Notes: generated by a model from the sequence alone, not told the origin. A stretch of DNA of 64,000 bases from Pricia mediterranea (GCF_032248455.1 NZ_JAVTTP010000001.1:1054001-1118000); one strand, 5' to 3'. Counted from the first letter of the stretch, positions 54,676 to 63,926 are shown. Translations and numbers: made by a program.

Positions 54676-56031
54676 TCATTTCACTGCCCCTCCGACCGCC
54701 TCCAGATCCAAGCCTCCATAGTTACCCGAGCTCATGAGCAGCAGCACGGAGTTCTTATAATCCTGTTCGAAAATGAAATCCTTGAAGGCCGTAGCATCCG
54801 TAAAGATGCGCAGGTCCTTACGCTCGAAGGCCTCGGATATCTGTTCGGGGGAGACGGGATCCAGCTTTTTTATGGCGACGGATTCCGGTAGATAAAAGAC
54901 CACGGCGATATCAGCGGCGTCTAGGGCGCCTTTATATCCCTTTAGGAATTCCGGTTCAAAACTACTGTAGGTATGCAGTTCGAGACAGGCAACCAGTTTT
55001 CTCTCGGGATACTGTTCCCTTACCGCTCGCGTGGTGGCGGCCACCTTGCTGGGAGCATGGGCAAAATCTTTATACAAAACGCTCGATTTTCCCTCGGCCA
55101 ATTTTTCCAAGCGTTTCGATGCCCCGGTGAAGGTCGCGATGGCCTCGTAAAAATCGGCCTCGTCGATGCCCATGTTCTGACAGATCCATTTGGCCCCGGC
55201 AAGATTGCTCAGGTTATGCTTCCCGAAAACCTCAATGGGCATAGGACCTTCGGGGGTATCCAAAAGCGTCTGTCCGTTTTCCACCTCATAATCTGGAGTC
55301 GAATAGGGCAACTTTCGGATGGCGTTGTCGGAAGCCTCGACCACTTTTTTGACCTCATCGTCTTCAGCATTATAGGTAATGCTTCCCCCTTTAACGATAC
55401 CATCCACAAAAATCCTGAACTGTTCCACGTATGTTTCAAAAGTGGGAAATACATTGACATGGTCCCACGCGATTCCACTTAACAAGGCAATATTGGGCTT
55501 GTAAAGGTGAAATTTGGGTCGCCGGTCGATGGGGGAGGACAAATATTCGTCCCCTTCCAAAACTATAAAATCGTTATCATCGGTAAGGTGCACCATCCGG
55601 TCGAACCCCCCTAATTGGGCCCCGACCATATAATCGACATTCCGGCCGTGGTAGTCCAGCACGTGCAAGATCATAGAGGTTATGGTGGTCTTTCCGTGGC
55701 TTCCCCCGATGACGACCCGGGTCTTTTCTTTGGAATGTTCGTACAGGTATTCGGGATACGAATAGATTTTGAGTCCCAGTTCTTGGGCCCGCAACAATTC
55801 GGGATTATCGGGCTTGGCATGCATCCCCAAGATTACGGCATCAAGGGTTTCCCGGATTTTTGTCGGAAACCATCCCATTTTCTCCGGGAGCAATCCCTTT
55901 TCCGCCAAGCGGCCTTTAGAGGGCTCAAAAACTACGTCATCGCTTCCGGTTATCATATAGCCCTTGTCCTTCAGTGCCAATGCCAAATTGTGCATGGTGC
56001 TTCCGCCAATGGCAATAAAGTGGATTTGCAT
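54676..56031 (-). CDS. mpl: Mur ligase family protein, Mpl-type (UDP-MurNAc : tripeptide ligase)
   Basis: 451 aa. It attaches recycled L-Ala-gamma-D-Glu-meso-DAP to UDP-N-acetylmuramate in peptidoglycan recycling. N-terminal IHFIAIGGSTMHNLALALKDKG (nucleotide fold, as in MurC/Mpl), P-loop VIGGSHGKTTITSM (107-120), central KHNLSNLAGAKWICQNM, C-terminal DFAHAPSKVAATTRAVREQYP. These fit Mpl better than MurC (HxPSKV instead of HHPTE). A TAnnTTTG box lies 17 bp upstream. Confidence 0.9.
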   Translation of the reverse strand: MQIHFIAIGGSTMHNLALALKDKGYMITGSDDVVFEPSKGRLAEKGLLPEKMGWFPTKIRETLDAVILGMHAKPDNPELLRAQELGLKIYSYPEYLYEHSKEKTRVVIGGSHGKTTITSMILHVLDYHGRNVDYMVGAQLGGFDRMVHLTDDNDFIVLEGDEYLSSPIDRRPKFHLYKPNIALLSGIAWDHVNVFPTFETYVEQFRIFVDGIVKGGSITYNAEDDEVKKVVEASDNAIRKLPYSTPDYEVENGQTLLDTPEGPMPIEVFGKHNLSNLAGAKWICQNMGIDEADFYEAIATFTGASKRLEKLAEGKSSVLYKDFAHAPSKVAATTRAVREQYPERKLVACLELHTYSSFEPEFLKGYKGALDAADIAVVFYLPESVAIKKLDPVSPEQISEAFERKDLRIFTDATAFKDFIFEQDYKNSVLLLMSSGNYGGLDLEAVGGAVK

Positions 56032-56048
56032 TTCCTATCAATTTTCAC

Positions 56049-56056
56049 CAAAGGTA
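56049..56056 (-). promoter_or_regulatory. -7 box (TACCTTTG) of mpl
   Basis: Perfect TAnnTTTG on the minus strand, 17 bp before the ATG at 56031. No matching -33 TTTG. Confidence 0.5.
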
Positions 56057-56265
56057 AGAAAGGGTGGCGAAATTTTCCTGTCCCCGGAGTATTAACCAAA
56101 AAACTCTACAAAACGTTGCATTCGTTCGTTCATTGTACGCCAATGCGCTTTCGGATTTTGAAACTCGGGTCTCGCGAATACTAAATTGGTGGAAAGGTTG
56201 CGTATTTTGTCCGAGGTCTTACCCGCGTTCTATTTCTTATTATCTTCGTAATTCAATCTGAATCT

Positions 56266-56583
56266 ATGTCGCTCAATCTCTCCAAAATACCCTCCAAAGA
56301 AATCATGCCCGGTTACCACGGTCGATTGGTTCATACGGAAAACATGAGCCTCGCTTTTTGGGAAGTCGATGAGGGTGCGGAGGTCCCCGAACACTCGCAC
56401 ATGAACGAGCAGGTGATGCACGTAATCGAGGGCAGGTTCGAGTTTACATTAAATGGGGACACCCAAGTGTATCACCCAGGGGATATAGTGATCATCGCAC
56501 CCTATAAAAAACATAGTGGTCGCGCGTTGACCCCCTGTAAACTAATGGATGCATTTAGTCCGGTAAGGGAAGAGTATAAGTAG
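56266..56583 (+). CDS. Cupin-domain protein
   Basis: 105 aa single-domain cupin. Metal-type motif 1 PEHSHMNEQVMHVIEGRFEF (56-75) with two His and a Glu, and motif 2 YHPGDIVIIAPYKKHSGRAL. Small cupins of this kind may be dioxygenases, isomerases or sugar-binding proteins; the substrate cannot be told. It is divergent from mpl. TATCTTCG at 56241-56248 is a near-match to a -7 box. A heptamer tract starts on its stop codon. Confidence 0.85.
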   Translation: MSLNLSKIPSKEIMPGYHGRLVHTENMSLAFWEVDEGAEVPEHSHMNEQVMHVIEGRFEFTLNGDTQVYHPGDIVIIAPYKKHSGRALTPCKLMDAFSPVREEYK

Positions 56584-56608
56584 GTAGTGAATTAGTGGCT
56601 AGTGGCCA
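56581..56608 (+). repeat. Heptamer tract starting on the cupin stop codon
   Basis: TAGGTAG, TGAATTA, GTGGCTA, GTGGCCA; the first three bases are the stop codon itself. Confidence 0.6.
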
Positions 56609-56720
56609 GTAAAAAAAACAGACTGCCAAACCGCTCCGCCGACAGACGGGCCCGGAAAAACTAACTTCCGGTCTTTAAGGTAGGATTATTGAAGCGAGTT
56701 AACATCTAAAACGCAAAAGC

Positions 56721-57506
56721 ATGAAAATAAATTTAACTGGAAAAACCGCCCTGGTCGGTGGGAGTAGCGGCGGAATCGGCAAGGCAGTGGCCGAACAGCT
56801 GGCGGAAAGTGGCGCCAGCGTAACCCTGATGTCCCACAGCGGGAACAAATTGAAATCCATTGTCGCTGGACTTTCTACAGATCAGGGACAGGTCCATAAT
56901 TATTTAGTGGTGGATTTTTCCGATTTCGAAGGATATAAAGTACTGATTTCGGACTTCTTTGCAACCAATTCGGTAGATATTTTGGTCAATAATACTCAAG
57001 GTCCCGATGCCGGGAACACGTTGGACAAACAAGTGCCCGATTATCAGGAAGCCTTTGACCTGCTCTTCAAAACAGTGGTCTTTACCACTGAATTGGCACT
57101 AAAGCATATGATAAAAAACAAATGGGGCCGCATTATCAATGCGGCCTCCGTTTCCGTGAAGGAACCATTATCGTACCTGGCCCTTTCCAACACCATTCGG
57201 GCAGCGGTCGTCACCTGGGCCAAATCATTGGCCAGCGATGTGGGCGAGCACAACATCACGGTCAATAGCATTCTAACGGGTTATTTCGATACGGACCGTA
57301 TCAACCAGCTCAATACCAAAAAGGCAGAACAACAGGGCATACCGCAAGAAGAGGTAAGGTCTGATATGGAATCCAAGGTACCCCTAAAACGTATCGGCGA
57401 CCCAAAGGAATATGGCTATCTGGTCACGTATTTGGCATCCGAACAGGCCGCATTCATTACCGGCACCCAAATTCCCATCGACGGGGGATTGTTGAAGTCG
57501 CTTTGA
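56721..57506 (+). CDS. SDR-family oxidoreductase lacking the usual YxxxK lysine
   Basis: 261 aa. Rossmann motif GGSSGGIGKAVAEQLAESG (13-31), NNTQGP in place of NNAG (90-95), and AASVSVKEPLSYLALSN with candidate Ser and Tyr152. The YxxxK lysine position is S156, so the classic catalytic triad is broken. SDRs with an LxLSN...R segment in this place are a known side branch whose reactions are mostly unassigned. C-terminal IDGGLLKSL is usual. The substrate is not predicted. Confidence 0.85.
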   Translation: MKINLTGKTALVGGSSGGIGKAVAEQLAESGASVTLMSHSGNKLKSIVAGLSTDQGQVHNYLVVDFSDFEGYKVLISDFFATNSVDILVNNTQGPDAGNTLDKQVPDYQEAFDLLFKTVVFTTELALKHMIKNKWGRIINAASVSVKEPLSYLALSNTIRAAVVTWAKSLASDVGEHNITVNSILTGYFDTDRINQLNTKKAEQQGIPQEEVRSDMESKVPLKRIGDPKEYGYLVTYLASEQAAFITGTQIPIDGGLLKSL

Positions 57507-57644
57507 TATTTTCTTGCCCCTTTGGGCAGCTGTATATTTCTTCGGCCAATTCAGTTCCCCCTATCAACTTACAAAACAGAGTTGGCTTTCGTTGTAATTG
57601 CAATTAAAAGTGTAGGCATGAACCTCTCTTTGAAAACCTACATA

Positions 57645-58385
57645 CTATTTGCGTCGTATCTCATTCAGTAAAATCGCCGCCGCCATTGCCACGTTCAGGC
57701 TTTCGGCGGATTTCCTCTCGGAACGATCGGTGTGTCCGGGCCGGGGAATACTGAGTTTCTTCGAAACCTGACGTTCTACTTCTGGGGAAATACCGTTGGA
57801 TTCGTTGCCCATCACCAAAATCCCTTTTTTTGGCAACTCCGCTTCGTAAACCGCTTCCCCCTCCATAAAAGCACCAAAAACGGGCAGGTCGGATTTTTCC
57901 AAGAAATCCTCTAAATCGGTATAGCCGACCGCTACCCTGGCGATGGAACCCATGGTAGCCTGCAAAGTTTTCGGATTGTAGCAATCTACCGTATTTTCGG
58001 AGCATACAAGATGACTGATGCCGAACCAATCACATAAACGGATGATGGTACCCAAGTTTCCCGGATCGCGCACATCGTCAACGGCCAGTATCCAGTCTGA
58101 AAAATCAAGATTTCCCGCATTGGGTATTTCGAACACCCCTACAACGGTGTTGGGAGATTTTAGCCCGCTCATCTGACCCAGTTCGGCCTCGGTAATGGCT
58201 TCAATTGCCCCGTTGTTACCGTCGAAGACCGAAAGATCCGTGGTAAATATCCGATACGTCTTAAAAGAAGAGAGCAGTAACTCCCGCACCAATTTTATAC
58301 CTTCCGCCACGAACAGACCGTGCCGGTTGCGATATTTTTTTTGACCAAGGCTTTTTACGAACTTTATTTGCTTTTTACTGACCAT
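57645..58385 (-). CDS. RNA 2'-O-ribose methyltransferase, SpoU/TrmH family
   Basis: 246 aa. N-terminal RNA-binding part (MVSKKQIKFVKSLGQKKYRNRHGLFVAEGIKLVRELL), then the SPOUT domain: DPGNLGTIIRLCDWFGISHLV, GILVMGNESNGISPEVE and ESLNVAMAAAILLNEIRRK. Between the second and third motifs a longer basic stretch, IPRPGHTDRSERKSA, replaces the short loop usual in relatives. It targets rRNA or tRNA; the exact nucleotide is unknown. It is divergent from tamL, a neighbourhood I recall from other flavobacteria. Confidence 0.88.
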   Translation of the reverse strand: MVSKKQIKFVKSLGQKKYRNRHGLFVAEGIKLVRELLLSSFKTYRIFTTDLSVFDGNNGAIEAITEAELGQMSGLKSPNTVVGVFEIPNAGNLDFSDWILAVDDVRDPGNLGTIIRLCDWFGISHLVCSENTVDCYNPKTLQATMGSIARVAVGYTDLEDFLEKSDLPVFGAFMEGEAVYEAELPKKGILVMGNESNGISPEVERQVSKKLSIPRPGHTDRSERKSAESLNVAMAAAILLNEIRRK

Positions 58386-58554
58386 AAAGATGATATTTCG
58401 GTTAAAATCTATCCCATTATCCGGGGACTATCCTACTATCCACGGGCGTCCCATTATTCTTCCGCGGTCCGGTAAATGAACGGTACGGACATATTCATTA
58501 AATTAATCCCACCCTAGTTGACCCATCTCGCCTAACTTTCGACCCGATTTCCGG

Positions 58555-58581
58555 CAATTCGCGCAATTCGTGCAATTCGTA
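58555..58581 (+). repeat. Three 9-bp tandem units upstream of tamL
   Basis: CAATTCGCG, CAATTCGTG, CAATTCGTA. They lie about 35 bp before the -7 box, a possible regulator site or slippage product. Confidence 0.5.
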
Positions 58582-58614
58582 TCCAAATCCCTCAAACATT
58601 ACATGATTTCAATG

Positions 58615-58622
58615 TATTTTTG
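58615..58622 (+). promoter_or_regulatory. -7 box (TATTTTTG) of tamL
   Basis: Perfect TAnnTTTG, then GTGGCT and ATG at 58629. An in-frame TTG within the box (58620) cannot be the start if this is the promoter. Confidence 0.55.
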
Positions 58623-58628
58623 GTGGCT

Positions 58629-61232
58629 ATGGGCATATTGTTTCGCTTTACCAAAATCACCGCTAAAATAGGCCTATTATTTATAGCTGTGGCAATCAAC
58701 TCTTGTGATACCCTGAAACGGGTAGGTGGAAACCAGTTGTTGCTCAAAGAAAACAATATTTACGTCGACAGCGTCGAGATCAATGACGCCGATGTAGAAA
58801 GTCTCGTACTGCAAGAGCCGAACCGTACCATCTTGGGATACCCGCTTCGGCTCAACCTTTATAATTTAGCGAAACAGAATCCCGATTCATCCTATCGGAA
58901 TTGGCTACATCGTAAAGAAAAAAGGGAACAGCGGCTGGTCAACCTTCTATCAAAAAAACAGGTCGACCGATTGGGGGAATCCTTTTTAGTCAAGGGTCTC
59001 AGCGAATGGCTCAAGAAAACGGGAGAAAAACCAGTAATACTTGATACCGTTAAGACCCGAAGAACCTTAGAGCGGTTAAAGACATACTATGGCAGCAAAG
59101 GCTATTTCAACACGGATACCCGCTATGACATCGACACGCTTGCCAAGCGACAACGGGCGGAGGTGAACTATAAAGTTGATTTAGGCGAGCCTTTTACCAT
59201 TGATTCGATTTCACGCCAGATCGCCTCCGCGACAGTCGATTCGATTTATGCCCTTAACAGTGCTGAATCGATCGTGAAAGAAGGCGACCAGTTCAATCTG
59301 AGCCAGTTCAGTGCGGAAAGGAAACGCCTCAGCGACATCTTCCGCAACACGGGAATATATAATTTTCAGGAAAGCTCTATATCATATGATATTGCGACCG
59401 ATACCACCAAGCTCGCCGATGATCAGAAAATGAACATCGAACTGAATATCGATAATTTTAAAAAAAGGGGCGACTCGGCCATAACCACCACTCCTTACCA
59501 AATCTACCGTTTCAACAACATCAATATTTACACCGATTATCTTTTCGACGAACGCGACCGGGAGCAAAAATTCATCCGTTTTGGCGATTACAATATATTT
59601 TATCGCGACAAACTGCGGTTCAACCCCAACACTTTGGCCAATGCCGTATTTTTTGAAAGGGACAGCGTATATCGCGACATCGACCGCACCCGAACCTATA
59701 GGCAGATCACCAACCTTGGCGTTTTTAAATATCCTACGATAACCTCCATTCCCAATGAGGAGGAGGCGACCCTCGACACGAACATCTATCTGGCGGCGCG
59801 GCCCAGGTATTCACTGGGAATGTCTTTTGAGCTCACTCGATCGAACATCCAACAGGTCGGGCTGGCCCTCAATCCCGCCCTGCAGGCCAGAAATCTTTTC
59901 GGGGGCGCCGAGAACCTGAGTATATCGGGGCGCGTCAGCATTGGCAACTCCAACGATCGAAGTATTACCGATAACCGGTTCTTTAACATCCAGGAGTTTG
60001 GTGCCGACGCAAATCTCGATATTCCCAGCATCTGGTTTCCCTTTTACGATACCAAAAAAATCATCCCCAGCTATACCCTTCCGAGAACCCGAATATCGCT
60101 GGGCAGCAGCTTTCAGAAGAATATAGGTCTTGATAAACAGGCCTTCAACACTATTTTAGGCTATAATTGGGTGCCCTCCGACCATATCAAACACAATATC
60201 GAGCTGCTGAACGTTCAGTTTGTCAGAAATGTGAATACAGACCGGTTCTTTAACGTGTATCGCAATTCCTTTTCCCAATTAAATGACATTGCATCTGCCC
60301 CTATCTATCAGGATAATCCTGATTTATCGGAATTTTACGAATCCCGTGACGGTTCGGAGGACCCCGGTCGCCTGATTATCCCCTTTGGGACCACCGGATT
60401 TACCGAAGCTATTCTCAATCGGGAAGTACCGATTTCGGCGGAAGATTTTAAACCCGTCAACCGTATCGAAGAGCGAAGACGGCGCCTGACCGAAAACAAT
60501 TTAATCTTTACCAGCAACTATACCCTTAACTACAGCAGCCGTAACGGACTGGCGGACAATAAGTTTTATCGGTTGCGATTTAAGCTCGAAAGTGCGGGAA
60601 ATTTACTTTCGGGCATTTCGGCCCTGATTCCTTTCGATAAAAACGAAACCGGGAGTCGCTTAATCTTCAACGTACCCTACAGCCAATACCTTAAGACCGA
60701 ATTGGAATATGTGAAATATTGGAGCGTATCGCGTACCAGTGTACTGGCCTTCCGGTCCTTTTCGGGTATCGCAATTCCATACGGCAACTCCAACAACATA
60801 CCTTTCGTACGCAGTTATTTTGCAGGGGGCGCCAATGACATTCGAGCATGGTCGCCCTATTCGCTAGGCCCGGGGAGAACCGATGCGCTTAACGACTTTA
60901 ATGAGGCCAATCTAAAATTAAGCTTAAGTTTGGAGTATAGGTTTCCGCTATTCGGAAATTTCAAGGGTGCCCTCTTCGCCGATGCAGGAAACATCTGGAA
61001 CGTTTTCGATAACGTAGAGGATCCCGAAGCGACCTTCACGGGGTTCGATTCTTTGGAGGACATTGCCCTGGGGACCGGTTTCGGACTTCGTTACGATTTT
61101 ACTTTTTTTGTGCTCCGGGCCGATCTTGGCTTCAAGACCTATAACCCCGCCAATAAAATTTCGGAAAGATGGTTCACTGACTACAACCTTAAGAACGCCG
61201 TATTACAAATTGGAATAAACTATCCGTTCTAA
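58629..61232 (+). CDS. tamL: TamL: BamA/TamA-like outer-membrane assembly lipoprotein
   Basis: 867 aa. Lipoprotein signal VAINSC (Cys about residue 26 of the chosen start), unusual for a barrel but the mark of Bacteroidota TamL. POTRA-like repeats fill the periplasmic part (NIYVDSVEINDADVESLV; DLGEPFTIDSISRQ; VYRDIDRTRTYRQITNLGVFKYPTI). The barrel begins near residue 380 (ARPRYSLGMSFELTRSNIQQVG) and ends with NAVLQIGINYPF; the FxxGGxxxIRAW-type motif YFAGGANDIRAWSPYSLGPG is intact. It assembles outer-membrane proteins with TamB. The chosen ATG leaves no leader. Confidence 0.9.
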   Translation: MGILFRFTKITAKIGLLFIAVAINSCDTLKRVGGNQLLLKENNIYVDSVEINDADVESLVLQEPNRTILGYPLRLNLYNLAKQNPDSSYRNWLHRKEKREQRLVNLLSKKQVDRLGESFLVKGLSEWLKKTGEKPVILDTVKTRRTLERLKTYYGSKGYFNTDTRYDIDTLAKRQRAEVNYKVDLGEPFTIDSISRQIASATVDSIYALNSAESIVKEGDQFNLSQFSAERKRLSDIFRNTGIYNFQESSISYDIATDTTKLADDQKMNIELNIDNFKKRGDSAITTTPYQIYRFNNINIYTDYLFDERDREQKFIRFGDYNIFYRDKLRFNPNTLANAVFFERDSVYRDIDRTRTYRQITNLGVFKYPTITSIPNEEEATLDTNIYLAARPRYSLGMSFELTRSNIQQVGLALNPALQARNLFGGAENLSISGRVSIGNSNDRSITDNRFFNIQEFGADANLDIPSIWFPFYDTKKIIPSYTLPRTRISLGSSFQKNIGLDKQAFNTILGYNWVPSDHIKHNIELLNVQFVRNVNTDRFFNVYRNSFSQLNDIASAPIYQDNPDLSEFYESRDGSEDPGRLIIPFGTTGFTEAILNREVPISAEDFKPVNRIEERRRRLTENNLIFTSNYTLNYSSRNGLADNKFYRLRFKLESAGNLLSGISALIPFDKNETGSRLIFNVPYSQYLKTELEYVKYWSVSRTSVLAFRSFSGIAIPYGNSNNIPFVRSYFAGGANDIRAWSPYSLGPGRTDALNDFNEANLKLSLSLEYRFPLFGNFKGALFADAGNIWNVFDNVEDPEATFTGFDSLEDIALGTGFGLRYDFTFFVLRADLGFKTYNPANKISERWFTDYNLKNAVLQIGINYPF

Positions 61233-61265
61233 GGTTTAAGTTTTAAGAGCCAGAGTCAAGTGATC
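61231..61265 (+). repeat. Heptamer tract starting on the tamL stop codon
   Basis: AAGGTTT, AAGTTTT, AAGAGCC, AGAGTCA, AGTGATC. It begins at the second base of the TAA and resembles the rlmB tract. Confidence 0.65.
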
Positions 61266-61447
61266 GTTTCAAGTGCGAGTTTCGGCACATAATGGAAGTC
61301 CATGTGCATTAAGCAAATTCAGTTCTCCCCTACTTATAACAGTGCTATGGCTTGCCCGAAGTGAAGTTTGAAGTACACCTACGGATAAACCTTTCGACCC
61401 TCCCCCATTTTCAACCTGTGCCTTTATCCGCTCTTGCATTATTTTAT

Positions 61448-61455
61448 TACTTTTG
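61448..61455 (+). promoter_or_regulatory. -7 box (TACTTTTG) of fba
   Basis: Perfect TAnnTTTG, 36 bp before the ATG at 61492. Confidence 0.55.
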
Positions 61456-61491
61456 CAGTCATACTAATTATTAACTACAAGAGTACGGATT

Positions 61492-62559
61492 ATGGCCCAC
61501 AATATTAAACCCGGCGTTGCTACCGGAGACGAAGTACAGGCAATTTTCAAATACGCCAAGGAAAAAGGTTTTGCCCTTCCGGCGGTAAATGTAATAGGAT
61601 CGAACACCATCAATGGCGTCTTGGAAACCGCCGCGAGCCTGAACGCTCCGGTCATGATCCAGTTCTCGAACGGGGGCGCACAGTTCAATGCGGGTAAAGG
61701 TCTTTCCAACGAGGGGCAAAAAGCAGCCGTACTCGGTGCCGTCGCGGGAGCCAAACACGTACACCAATTGGCGGAAGCCTACGGCGCCACCGTCATTCTT
61801 CATACCGACCATTGTGCAAAAAAACTATTGCCCTGGATCGACGGGATGCTCGATGCGAGCGAAAAGCATTTTGAGGAAACGGGCAAGTCCTTGTTCAGTT
61901 CGCATATGATCGACCTATCTGAAGAGCCGATCGAAGAAAACATTGAAATCTGCAAAGGGTATCTGGAGCGGATGGCCAAAATGAACATGACGCTCGAAAT
62001 CGAACTGGGTATCACGGGCGGGGAAGAAGACGGAGTCGACAATACCGATGTTGACGATTCAAAACTATACACCCAACCCGAAGAAGTGGCATACGCCTAC
62101 GAAGAACTCTCCAAAGTGAGTCACCGATTTACCATCGCCGCCGCATTCGGCAACGTCCATGGCGTTTACAAACCGGGCAATGTCAAGCTGACTCCGGAAA
62201 TACTGAAAAACTCACAGGATTACGTCTCCGAAAAATATGGCGTCGGACATAACCATATCGACTTCGTGTTTCATGGCGGTTCGGGATCATCGGTTGCCGA
62301 AATACGGGAGGGTATCGGCTACGGAGTTATCAAAATGAATATCGATACCGATCTGCAGTACGCCTTTCTCACCGGAGTAAGGGATTATGTTCAGGATAAA
62401 AAGGACTATCTTCAAACCCAAATAGGAAATCCCAAAGGTGCCGACGAGCCCAACAAAAAATTCTATGACCCTAGAGTCTGGCTCCGTGAGGGCGAAAAGT
62501 CTTTTGTAGAACGCTTGAAAAAAGCTTTTGAGGATTTAAATAACGTAGATACCTTATAA
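61492..62559 (+). CDS. fbaA: Class II fructose-bisphosphate aldolase
   Basis: 355 aa. It splits fructose 1,6-bisphosphate in glycolysis and joins the trioses in gluconeogenesis. Zinc and catalytic residues of the E. coli-type (class IIA) enzyme: D106 and H107 in VILHTDHCAKKLLPW, the EIELGITGGEEDG segment (169-181), H223 in NVHGVYKPGN, H261 in FVFHGGSGSS. It lies 49 bp upstream of accD, with a hairpin between; they are likely co-transcribed. Confidence 0.97.
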   Translation: MAHNIKPGVATGDEVQAIFKYAKEKGFALPAVNVIGSNTINGVLETAASLNAPVMIQFSNGGAQFNAGKGLSNEGQKAAVLGAVAGAKHVHQLAEAYGATVILHTDHCAKKLLPWIDGMLDASEKHFEETGKSLFSSHMIDLSEEPIEENIEICKGYLERMAKMNMTLEIELGITGGEEDGVDNTDVDDSKLYTQPEEVAYAYEELSKVSHRFTIAAAFGNVHGVYKPGNVKLTPEILKNSQDYVSEKYGVGHNHIDFVFHGGSGSSVAEIREGIGYGVIKMNIDTDLQYAFLTGVRDYVQDKKDYLQTQIGNPKGADEPNKKFYDPRVWLREGEKSFVERLKKAFEDLNNVDTL

Positions 62560-62583
62560 ATGAACCGATTTAGTCCGGTTCAT
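62560..62583 (+). other. Intercistronic hairpin between fba and accD
   Basis: ATGAACCG, 8-nt loop ATTTAGTC, CGGTTCAT: a perfect 8-bp stem right after the fba stop. No T-run follows, so it is more likely an mRNA-stability or attenuation element than a full terminator. Confidence 0.45.
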
Positions 62584-62608
62584 CTTAAAATGTCCCACTA
62601 ACCCAAAT

Positions 62609-63478
62609 ATGGAAAACATGACGGCTTGGTTCAAAAGAAAGGAAAAAGGAATCCAAACGGCCACGGAAGAAAAGAAGGACACGCCGAAAGGTCTGTGGTA
62701 CAAATCGCCCACCGGAAAGATTGTGGAATCCGAAGTTTTGGCAAAAAACCATTACGTCAGTCCCGAAGACGATTACCACGTACAAATTGGAAGCAAACAT
62801 TACTTTGAAATTCTTTTCGACGACAATAAGTTCAAGGAACTCGACGCCAAATTGACCTCGAAAGACCCCTTGAAATTCGAGGATACCAAAAAATATTCCG
62901 ATCGTTTGAAATCCGCCCAGAAGAAAACGGGACTCAAGGATGCGGTACGCACCGCGGTGGGGAAATCCCAGGGCAAAAATTTGGTAGTCGCCTGTATGGA
63001 CTTTAGCTTTATCGCGGGATCCATGGGCAGTGTGGTGGGCGAAAAAATTGCCAGGGCCATCGACCATTCGATCAAGAAAAAAATCCCCTTTGTCATGATA
63101 TCAAAATCCGGCGGGGCCCGAATGATGGAAGCCGCACTATCGTTGATGCAGCTGGCCAAGACCTCAGCTAAACTGGCGCAGTTGGCGGATGCGAAAGTGC
63201 CTTACATCTCACTTTGTACAGATCCTACCACGGGCGGAACCACGGCGTCCTACGCCATGTTGGGAGATATCAACATCTCCGAACCCGGTGCGTTGATCGG
63301 GTTTGCAGGCCCCCGAGTGGTAAAGGAAGCAACCGGAAAAGAGCTTCCGGACGGGTTCCAGACCGCCGAGTTCGTTCTCGAACACGGATTTTTGGATTTT
63401 ATCGTACATCGAAAAAACCTGAAAAAGAAAATCAACCTTTATATTGATCTCATCGAGAACAATCCCGTGCGCAGCTAA
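62609..63478 (+). CDS. accD: Acetyl-CoA carboxylase carboxyltransferase beta subunit without zinc ribbon
   Basis: 289 aa. With AccA it transfers the carboxyl group from biotin to acetyl-CoA, the first step of fatty-acid synthesis. The crotonase-like core is complete ([62 protein letters not shown]). The N-terminal four-cysteine zinc ribbon of the E. coli protein is present in outline ([18 protein letters not shown]..., VSPEDDYHV, 28-58), but all four Cys are replaced: S33/G36 and S51/D54. So the fold must be held without Zn. It is followed by rpsO. Confidence 0.95.
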   Translation: MENMTAWFKRKEKGIQTATEEKKDTPKGLWYKSPTGKIVESEVLAKNHYVSPEDDYHVQIGSKHYFEILFDDNKFKELDAKLTSKDPLKFEDTKKYSDRLKSAQKKTGLKDAVRTAVGKSQGKNLVVACMDFSFIAGSMGSVVGEKIARAIDHSIKKKIPFVMISKSGGARMMEAALSLMQLAKTSAKLAQLADAKVPYISLCTDPTTGGTTASYAMLGDINISEPGALIGFAGPRVVKEATGKELPDGFQTAEFVLEHGFLDFIVHRKNLKKKINLYIDLIENNPVRS

Positions 63479-63565
63479 TGTCACAAATCTCTTCGCCCGA
63501 AGATGCCACAAGACGGTAGTACCAAAATTTAGGGCGACGGGATAGAATAGCTTGTAAAATAATCT

Positions 63566-63573
63566 TACATTTG
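63566..63573 (+). promoter_or_regulatory. -7 box (TACATTTG) of rpsO
   Basis: Perfect TAnnTTTG. The 12-mer TCTTACATTTGC around it is identical to the one in the rpsL promoter. Confidence 0.6.
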
Positions 63574-63578
63574 CACGC

Positions 63579-63595
63579 TGGCCGAAAAGCGGCCA
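63579..63595 (+). other. 5'-leader hairpin of rpsO
   Basis: TGGCCG-AAAAG-CGGCCA, a perfect GC-rich 6-bp stem about 6 bp after the -7 box, so at or near the mRNA 5' end. It may stabilise the transcript or serve S15 autocontrol; neither is shown. Confidence 0.5.
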
Positions 63596-63626
63596 CATAC
63601 ATAAAGATCATTAAAATAATATTGGC

Positions 63627-63896
63627 ATGTATTTAACCAAGGAAGTAAAAGCCGACATCTTTCAAAAGTATGGCGGAAAAGCGGAGAACACAGGTTCTAC
63701 CGAAGGGCAAATCGCCCTGTTCACCCATCGAATCAACCACCTTTCGGGGCATTTGAAAAGCAATCAGAAGGATTACAATACCGAGCGCTCGCTGGTTCGA
63801 TTGGTAGGTAAAAGACGTGATCTTCTCGATTATTTGATGAAAAAGGATGTTGTTCGCTATCGTGAACTTATCAAAGAACTCAAAATCAGGAAATAA
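63627..63896 (+). CDS. rpsO: Ribosomal protein S15
   Basis: 89 aa, four-helix protein (MYLTKEVKADIFQKYGGKAENTGSTEGQIALFTHRINHLSGHLKSNQKDYNTERSLVRLVGKRRDLLDYLMKKDVVRYRELIKELKIRK). It binds the central domain of 16S rRNA. Own promoter with a hairpin leader, own terminator. Confidence 0.98.
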   Translation: MYLTKEVKADIFQKYGGKAENTGSTEGQIALFTHRINHLSGHLKSNQKDYNTERSLVRLVGKRRDLLDYLMKKDVVRYRELIKELKIRK

Positions 63897-63926
63897 GGGC
63901 ATAACCACTGCCCAAAACGAAGAGAT

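Noticed and set aside
57515-57528. TGCCC-CTTT-GGGCA hairpin after the SDR gene
   Set aside because: It has a 5-bp stem with no U-tail, too weak to call a terminator.
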